DNA from: Streptomyces apocyni
GTDB taxonomy: Bacteria > Actinomycetota > Actinomycetes > Streptomycetales > Streptomycetaceae
Assembly (NCBI RefSeq): GCF_009739465.1
Contig: NZ_WHOM01000067.1
Span: 124,001 to 188,000, forward strand
Direction: 5' to 3'
Length of the DNA: 64,000 nucleotides
Shown here one piece after another: positions 59,246 through 64,000 of this stretch (position 1 is its first letter; every line of letters begins with the position of its first letter). The notes under the pieces were generated by a model. The model saw only the letters and a program-made list of their open reading frames with translations, searched no databases and had not been told where the DNA came from. The position numbers and the translations under genes are program-made.

Positions 59246-59254
59246 TTCTATTCT
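59226..59254 (+). promoter_or_regulatory. Chitinase promoter
   Basis: TTGACC (59226-59231), a 17-nt spacer and TATTCT (59249-59254), embedded in the operator, so a bound repressor would block RNA polymerase. Confidence 0.8.
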
Positions 59255-59360
59255 CACCGCACTGCGGTGAGTGCGTTTTCAACGAAACGTTCAACTAGGC
59301 GTGCTCACGGACGGCGCAGCGTTCCACCGCCCCTGTCGTCCCCCACCCGAGGAGCACGCC

Positions 59361-61223
59361 TTGAGTACGAGCCCCGGCACCCCGCCACGCAGAAAACGCT
59401 TCCGGCACAGAGCTACCGCGGCTGTCGCCACCCTGACTCTCCCGCTCGCCGCCCTCGTCGGCCTGGCCTCGCCCGCGCAGGCCGCCGAGGAGGTGACGGC
59501 CACCTACAGCAAGACGCAGGACTGGGGTACCGGGTTCGAGGGCAAGTGGACGATCAAGAACACCGGCACCACGACGCTCAACTCCTGGACCGTCGAGTGG
59601 GACTTCCCCTCCGGTACGAAGGTGACCTCGGCCTGGGACGCCACCGTCACCAACTCCGGTAACCACTGGACCGCCAAGAACAAGGGCTGGAACGGCACGC
59701 TGACGCCGGGGGCGTCGGTCTCGTTCGGGTTCAACGGCAGCGGGGACGGCGCGCCGGACAACTGCGAGCTCAACGGCGCTTCCTGCGACGGTGGCGGGGA
59801 GGTTCCGGGCGACAACCCGCCGTCGGCGCCCGGCACTCCGACCGCGTCCGGCATCACCGACACCTCCGCGAAGCTCTCGTGGTCCGCGGCCACCGACGAC
59901 AAGGGCGTCAAGAACTACGACGTCCTGCGGGGCGGCTCCGTGGTCGCCACGGTCACCGGCACCTCGTACACGGACACCGGGCTGACCGAGGGGACCGACT
60001 ACTCGTACAGCGTCCAGGCCCGCGACACCGCCGGCCAGACGGGTCCGGTCAGCGGGTCCGTCACGGTGCGGACGACGGGTGGCGACCCCGGCCCCGGTCC
60101 TGGCCCCGGCGACAAGATCAACCTCGGGTACTTCACCGAGTGGGGCGTCTACGGGCGCAACTACCACGTCAAGAACCTGGTGACCTCGGGCTCGGCCGAG
60201 AAGATCACGCACATCAACTACAGCTTCGGCAACGTCCAGGGTGGCAAGTGCACCATGGGCGACTCGTACGCCGCCATCGACAAGGCGTACACCGCCGACC
60301 AGTCGGTCAGCGGCAAGGCCGACACCTGGGACCAGCCGCTGCGCGGCAACTTCAACCAGCTGCGGCAGCTCAAGGCCAAGTACCCGGACATCAAGGTGCT
60401 GTGGTCGTTCGGCGGCTGGACCTGGTCCGGTGGCTTCGGTGACGCGATGAAGAACCCGGCCGCCTTCGCCAAGTCCTGCTACGACCTGGTCGAGGACCCG
60501 CGCTGGGCCGACGTCTTCGACGGCATCGACCTGGACTGGGAGTACCCGAACGCCTGTGGTCTGTCCTGTGACGACAGCGGTCCCGCGGTCTTCAAGGACA
60601 TGATGAAGGCGATGCGGGCCGAGTTCGGCAGCGGCAACCTGGTCACGGCCGCGATCACCGCCGACGCCTCCGACGGCGGCAAGATCGACTCGGCGGACTA
60701 CGCGGGCGCCGCGCAGTACAGCGACTGGTACAACGTCATGACCTACGATTTCTTCGGCGCCTGGGCGAAGAACGGCCCGACCGCTCCGCACTCGCCGCTG
60801 ACCTCGTACCCCGGTATCCCGCAGGACGGCTTCAACTCCGCGGACGCCATCGCCAAGCTCAAGGCCAAGGGTGTACCGGCCGAGAAGCTGCTGCTCGGCA
60901 TCGGCTTCTACGGGCGCGGCTGGACGGGCGTCACGCAGTCGGAGCCGGGTGGCTCGGCCACCGGACCGGCCACGGGTACCTATGAGTCGGGCATCGAGGA
61001 CTACAAGGTCCTCAAGGGCAAGTGCCCGGCCAACGGCACCATCGCCGGCACGGCGTACGCGCACTGCGGCAGCGACTGGTGGAGCTACGACACCCCGTCG
61101 ACGATCGCCGGAAAGATGACCTGGGCCAAGAACCAGGGACTCGGCGGCGCCTTCTTCTGGGAGTTCAGCGGTGACACCGCGAACGGTGAGCTGGTGAGCG
61201 CGATCGGCAATGGCCTGAAGTAG
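59361..61223 (+). CDS. Secreted chitinase: CBM2 - fibronectin III - GH18
   Basis: The protein has 620 residues from TTG 59361 with GAGGAG upstream. The Sec signal peptide ends near AQA (39-41). A CBM2 (about 42-150) has WGTGFEGKWTIKNTGTTTLN and two Cys. FN3 (about 158-245) has PSAPGTPTASGITDTSAKLS. The GH18 barrel (about 255-620) has the catalytic DGIDLDWEYP with D387, D390, D392 and E394. It cleaves chitin to chitobiose, probably induced through the operator upstream. Confidence 0.96.
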   Translation: MSTSPGTPPRRKRFRHRATAAVATLTLPLAALVGLASPAQAAEEVTATYSKTQDWGTGFEGKWTIKNTGTTTLNSWTVEWDFPSGTKVTSAWDATVTNSGNHWTAKNKGWNGTLTPGASVSFGFNGSGDGAPDNCELNGASCDGGGEVPGDNPPSAPGTPTASGITDTSAKLSWSAATDDKGVKNYDVLRGGSVVATVTGTSYTDTGLTEGTDYSYSVQARDTAGQTGPVSGSVTVRTTGGDPGPGPGPGDKINLGYFTEWGVYGRNYHVKNLVTSGSAEKITHINYSFGNVQGGKCTMGDSYAAIDKAYTADQSVSGKADTWDQPLRGNFNQLRQLKAKYPDIKVLWSFGGWTWSGGFGDAMKNPAAFAKSCYDLVEDPRWADVFDGIDLDWEYPNACGLSCDDSGPAVFKDMMKAMRAEFGSGNLVTAAITADASDGGKIDSADYAGAAQYSDWYNVMTYDFFGAWAKNGPTAPHSPLTSYPGIPQDGFNSADAIAKLKAKGVPAEKLLLGIGFYGRGWTGVTQSEPGGSATGPATGTYESGIEDYKVLKGKCPANGTIAGTAYAHCGSDWWSYDTPSTIAGKMTWAKNQGLGGAFFWEFSGDTANGELVSAIGNGLK

Positions 61224-61252
61224 GCGGTCGCGCGGGTTGAGTGAGGCTGAGT

Positions 61253-61284
61253 GAGCCGGGGAGACGGGAACGTCTCCCCGGCTC
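61253..61284 (+). terminator. Terminator after the chitinase gene
   Basis: GAGCCGGGGAGACG (61253-61266) pairs perfectly with CGTCTCCCCGGCTC (61271-61284) around loop GGAA. Confidence 0.9.
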
Positions 61285-61398
61285 GCGCCGTTACACAGAG
61301 ACGGACGGCAACGGGTCGAATCTCGGGGCGGGGTTCGTACGGGAGTGCCGTTTATCCTGAGAAGGCGGGCGTGCCGCGCAGAGGGGAAGGGGCGGCTG

Positions 61399-61836
61399 AT
61401 GAGCTGGTTCTGGGCGGTGCTCATCATCTTCTGGACGGGAGGCTTCGCCTGGGCGGCCGACAACGTCCGTACCGCACTGCGCAACCGGCATGAGCGCAAG
61501 CTGGAGCTCATGGAGGCGGCGAAGCAGGAGCGGCTCGCCGTCGAGGCGGCGCACCAGCCCCCGGAGCCGATCTGCGGCTGCACACATCACCTCGCCAAGC
61601 ACGACAAGCGGGGGCGCTGCCATGAGCGGGTCGAGGTGGCGACGGCCTGGGACGAGGACAAGAAGCCGGTGCGCTTCGAGGCGGGGCAGTGCAACTGCCA
61701 GCAGTACATAGGTCCGCAGCCGCTCTCGCAGGTGTTCGCGGAGCAGCTGACCGACCGGGCGGAGCTAGGCGACGGCGGGGGCGCCGACGAGCATGGTGGG
61801 GGCGTCGGCGACCCTGGTCAGGAAGACCGTCGCTGA
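61399..61836 (+). CDS. Single-pass membrane protein with Cys/His-rich cytoplasmic domain
   Basis: The protein has 145 residues from ATG 61399 (MSWFWAVLIIFWTGGFAWAA). After the membrane helix a coiled stretch (RNRHERKLELMEAAKQERLA) leads to a possible metal site: CGCTHHLAKHDKRGRC and CNCQQYIG. The last ~25 residues are Gly-rich and overlap the end of the convergent methyltransferase gene. Conserved in streptomycetes, function unknown. Confidence 0.75.
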   Translation: MSWFWAVLIIFWTGGFAWAADNVRTALRNRHERKLELMEAAKQERLAVEAAHQPPEPICGCTHHLAKHDKRGRCHERVEVATAWDEDKKPVRFEAGQCNCQQYIGPQPLSQVFAEQLTDRAELGDGGGADEHGGGVGDPGQEDRR

Positions 61837-63075
61837 CCGCTTGCCCTGGAGCTTCATCTTGCGGCGGAGTTCCTCCGGTTCGACGGCTGAGCCGCGCTTC
61901 TTCACCGTCAGGACGCCGACCTCGCGCTCGCGCAGCAGGGCCTTGAGCTTCTTCATGTTGAACGGCAGCTGATCGGTGATCTCGTAGGCGGTGGCGTACG
62001 GGGTCGGGTGCAGCGTGTCGCTCGTGACGTACGCGATCATCGGGTCGATGAGTCCCCCGTCGACCTGCCGGGCGACCTCGGCGACCAGGTGTGCGCGGAT
62101 GACGGCGCCGTCGGGCTCGTAGAGGTAGCGGCCTACGGGGCGGGGCTCGGGGTCGGGCAGCATCGCGGCCAGGGGCGCGTGGAGCGTCGCGCCGGTGGGC
62201 AGGAGGGTGGCGCGCATCGAGGCGGGCTGCGGGGCTGGCGGTGGGGTGGGCTGGGGGGCAGGCTGCGGGGCGGTGCCGCTTCCGGACTCGCCTGTGGATT
62301 CGCCCGTGGATTCGCCCGTGGATTCGCCCGTGGACTCGTCCCCGAACCAGAGCACCGCCTCCTTCACATCACCGCCGTCCGAGATCCACTCGGCCTCGAC
62401 GTCCTCGGGGACCGCCTCGTGCGGGATGCCGGGGGCGATCTTCAGCGCGGCGTACGGGGCCTTGCGAGCGGCCTCCAAGGCCCAGGACAGGGGCGGGGAG
62501 TACGCCTCGGGGTCGAAGACGCGGCCGCGTCCGCCCCGGCGCGCCGGGTCCACGAACACCGCGTCGTACCCCGCCGTGTCCACGTCGGCGACCTCCGCGC
62601 AGCGCACCTCGATCAGCGCGTCCAGGCCGAGCGCCGCCGCGTTGGCGCGGGCCACCTCGCAGGTCAGCGGGGAGCGGTCCACGGCCAGTACGGAGATCCC
62701 GGCGCGGGCCAGCGCGATCGCGTCGCCGCCGATGCCGCAGCACAGGTCCGCCACACTCCGTACGCCCAGGGCGTGGAAGCGCTCCGCGCGGTACGTCGCG
62801 ACGGTGGTCCGGGTCGCCTGCTCGACACCGTTCGGGGTGAAGTACATCCGCCGCGCGTCGTCGACGCCGAACTTGGCGGCCGCCCGCTGCCGTAGCCGTG
62901 CCTGGCCCAGCGCGGCGGAGACCAGCTCGGCCGGGTGGTCGCGGCGCAGCCGGGTGGCGAGCGCCAGCTCCTGGGCGGGGTCGTGGTCGCGCAGTTCGGC
63001 GAGCAGGGCCTGGCCCTCGTCGGTGCGCAGGGCGGCGAAGGCGGCCAGCTCGGGGTCGCGGTCGAGGTCGTTCAC
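61765..63075 (-). CDS. THUMP-like class I SAM-dependent methyltransferase
   Basis: The protein has 436 residues. Motif I is VADLCCGIGGDAIALARAG, then VLAVDRSPLTCEVARANAAA and the catalytic-site-like YDAVFVDPARRGGRGRVF. The C-terminal THUMP-like domain holds FNMKKLKALLREREVGVLTV and VEPEELRRKMKLQGKRSAT. A likely RNA or protein methylase with unknown target. A repeated STGE insert and Pro-rich stretch lie in the middle. Its 3' end overlaps the convergent membrane-protein gene. Confidence 0.88.
   Translation of the reverse strand: MNDLDRDPELAAFAALRTDEGQALLAELRDHDPAQELALATRLRRDHPAELVSAALGQARLRQRAAAKFGVDDARRMYFTPNGVEQATRTTVATYRAERFHALGVRSVADLCCGIGGDAIALARAGISVLAVDRSPLTCEVARANAAALGLDALIEVRCAEVADVDTAGYDAVFVDPARRGGRGRVFDPEAYSPPLSWALEAARKAPYAALKIAPGIPHEAVPEDVEAEWISDGGDVKEAVLWFGDESTGESTGESTGESTGESGSGTAPQPAPQPTPPPAPQPASMRATLLPTGATLHAPLAAMLPDPEPRPVGRYLYEPDGAVIRAHLVAEVARQVDGGLIDPMIAYVTSDTLHPTPYATAYEITDQLPFNMKKLKALLREREVGVLTVKKRGSAVEPEELRRKMKLQGKRSATVFLTRVADAPTMLVGAPAVA
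62285..62344. repeat. 12-bp tandem repeats inside the methyltransferase gene
   Basis: Five units from GACTCGCCTGTG through three exact GATTCGCCCGTG copies to a degenerate GACTCGTCCCCG. They encode TGES repeats on the reverse strand and keep the frame. Confidence 0.92.
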
Positions 63076-63165
63076 CCGGCCATTGTCGGCCAGTCGGTGG
63101 ATCGTGCGCGCCCGGTGGTGGCGCCTGGCCGCCCGGGGCCCGGTGCGCTGACAGGATCCGACGCC

Positions 63166-64000
63166 ATGCGGACAGGACTAGTACGACAAAAGGAAAAGAT
63201 CGCCGGAAGTGGACGGCGGGGCACCCGGGTCCGAGCGGGCCTTGCCCTCCTCGCCGCGGCCGCCGTCGCGTCCGGCTGCTCCACCAGCGAGTCGGCGAAG
63301 CCCCCGGTCGAGCCCGCCCACGGCCAGCAGCAGGCGGAACAGGCCAAGGAACAGGCCAAGAAGCGCGCCGCCCAGCAGCGGGCCGCGAAGGTGGCCGCGG
63401 TCAAGCGCTGGGGCCTGGACAAAATGCCGCTGACGCCACCCAAGCCACCGGCCAAGAAGCCGAAGGTCAGTACCCGCCGAGGGTTCGAGGTCGCCGGGCA
63501 CGAGAACCTGCCGCCCGTCTTCACCACCATCCCGACCAAAGACAAGGTCGTCTTCCTGACGATCGACGATGGTGCCGAGAAGGACCCCGAGCTGCTCAGG
63601 ATGATGAGCGAGCTGGACATCCCGTACACCGCCTTCCTCAGTGACTACCTGGTGAAGGAGGACTACGGCTATTTCAAGAAGATGCAGGACCACGGCGTCG
63701 TCCTGAACAACCACACCCTCAACCACCGCTATCTGCCCGGGCTCTCGTACGCGCAGCAGAAGCGCGAGATCTGCGGGATGCAGGACGTCATCGAGAAGCG
63801 CTACGGCAAGCGGCCCGAGCTCTTCCGTCCGCCGTACGGCAACTACAACGGCGACACCCTGCGGGCGGCCAAGGCCTGCGGCATCAAGGCCGTGCCGCTG
63901 TGGAATGCCGAGGCCTTCGCGGACCGGATGGACTGGCGCGAGTGGGACCGTGATCTGCATCCCGGCGACATCATCCTCACCCACTTCCGGGGCAAGGGGG
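63166..64000 (+). CDS. Polysaccharide deacetylase lipoprotein, 3' end outside window
   Basis: At least 278 residues are visible. The signal sequence has a basic start, hydrophobic core and lipobox ASGC (Cys38). An Ala/Gln/Lys-rich coiled linker follows, then a NodB-homology domain: VVFLTIDDGAEKDPEL (motif 1 with the catalytic and metal Asp), NNHTLNHRYLPG (motif 2, HxxxH) and LFRPPYGNYNG (motif 3). It would remove acetyl groups from a cell-wall or extracellular glycan. The frame is open to the window end. Confidence 0.92.
   Translation, partial: MRTGLVRQKEKIAGSGRRGTRVRAGLALLAAAAVASGCSTSESAKPPVEPAHGQQQAEQAKEQAKKRAAQQRAAKVAAVKRWGLDKMPLTPPKPPAKKPKVSTRRGFEVAGHENLPPVFTTIPTKDKVVFLTIDDGAEKDPELLRMMSELDIPYTAFLSDYLVKEDYGYFKKMQDHGVVLNNHTLNHRYLPGLSYAQQKREICGMQDVIEKRYGKRPELFRPPYGNYNGDTLRAAKACGIKAVPLWNAEAFADRMDWREWDRDLHPGDIILTHFRGKG

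Overview
This 64 kb window is high-GC DNA (about 70% by eye). GTG and TTG starts are frequent, Shine-Dalgarno sequences are strong, and perfect-stem terminators often lack a U-tract. The gene content and the N/C-terminal sequences of RpoB, RpoC, S3, L17 and EF-Tu identify a Streptomyces chromosome. The gene order follows the S. coelicolor SCO4645 to SCO4760 segment as I recall it, but a species cannot be assigned from the window alone.

The first part (1-19.4 kb) holds the end of an aspartate aminotransferase gene, tRNA-Trp, and the transcription/translation block secE-nusG-rplKA, a lipoprotein gene, the L10 leader with rplJL, rpoBC, a small membrane protein gene, and the str operon rpsL-rpsG-fusA-tuf. 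Promoters with good -35/-10 hexamers precede rplJ, rpoB and rpsL. Hairpins separate nusG/rplK, rplL/rpoB, rpoB/rpoC and fusA/tuf.

An accessory island (19.4-27.2 kb) splits the str and S10 operons. It carries a MepB-like gene, a helix-turn-helix gene with a Uma2-type nuclease gene, a small zinc-ribbon protein, an RsbW-like ATPase divergent from an XRE/DUF5753 regulator followed by tandem DUF397 genes (a third copy is decayed), a 1 kb gene-free giant inverted repeat, a SapA-like secreted protein, and a vapBC toxin-antitoxin pair. The vapBC operator-like palindrome lies directly beside the divergent S10-operon promoter.

The next part (27.3-47.3 kb) is the S10-spc-alpha superoperon: rpsJ, rplCDWB, rpsS, rplV, rpsC, rplP, rpmC, rpsQ / rplNXE, rpsN, rpsH, rplF, rplR, rpsE, rpmD, rplO / secY-adk-map / infA-rpmJ-rpsM-rpsK-rpoA-rplQ-truA. 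A secreted-type membrane protein gene on the opposite strand follows, then rplM-rpsI. The rpsJ and rpsL transcription units share identical promoter hexamers and a nearly identical 28-nt leader hairpin, which suggests common control.

The last part (47.4-64 kb) is a housekeeping set for the cell wall, cofactors and tRNA modification: glmM, coaA (convergent), a small ORF, acpS, nnr (NAD(P)HX repair), alr, an alpha/beta hydrolase, tsaE, a small ORF under a DtxR/IdeR-like box, an anchored exported protein, tsaB-rimI-tsaD and a small follower gene. After these come a CBM2-FN3-GH18 chitinase with a classic direct-repeat chitinase promoter, a Cys/His-rich membrane protein, a THUMP-like methyltransferase, and a polysaccharide deacetylase lipoprotein cut by the window end. 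In-frame tandem repeats have expanded in several of these genes (nnr, rimI, the methyltransferase).
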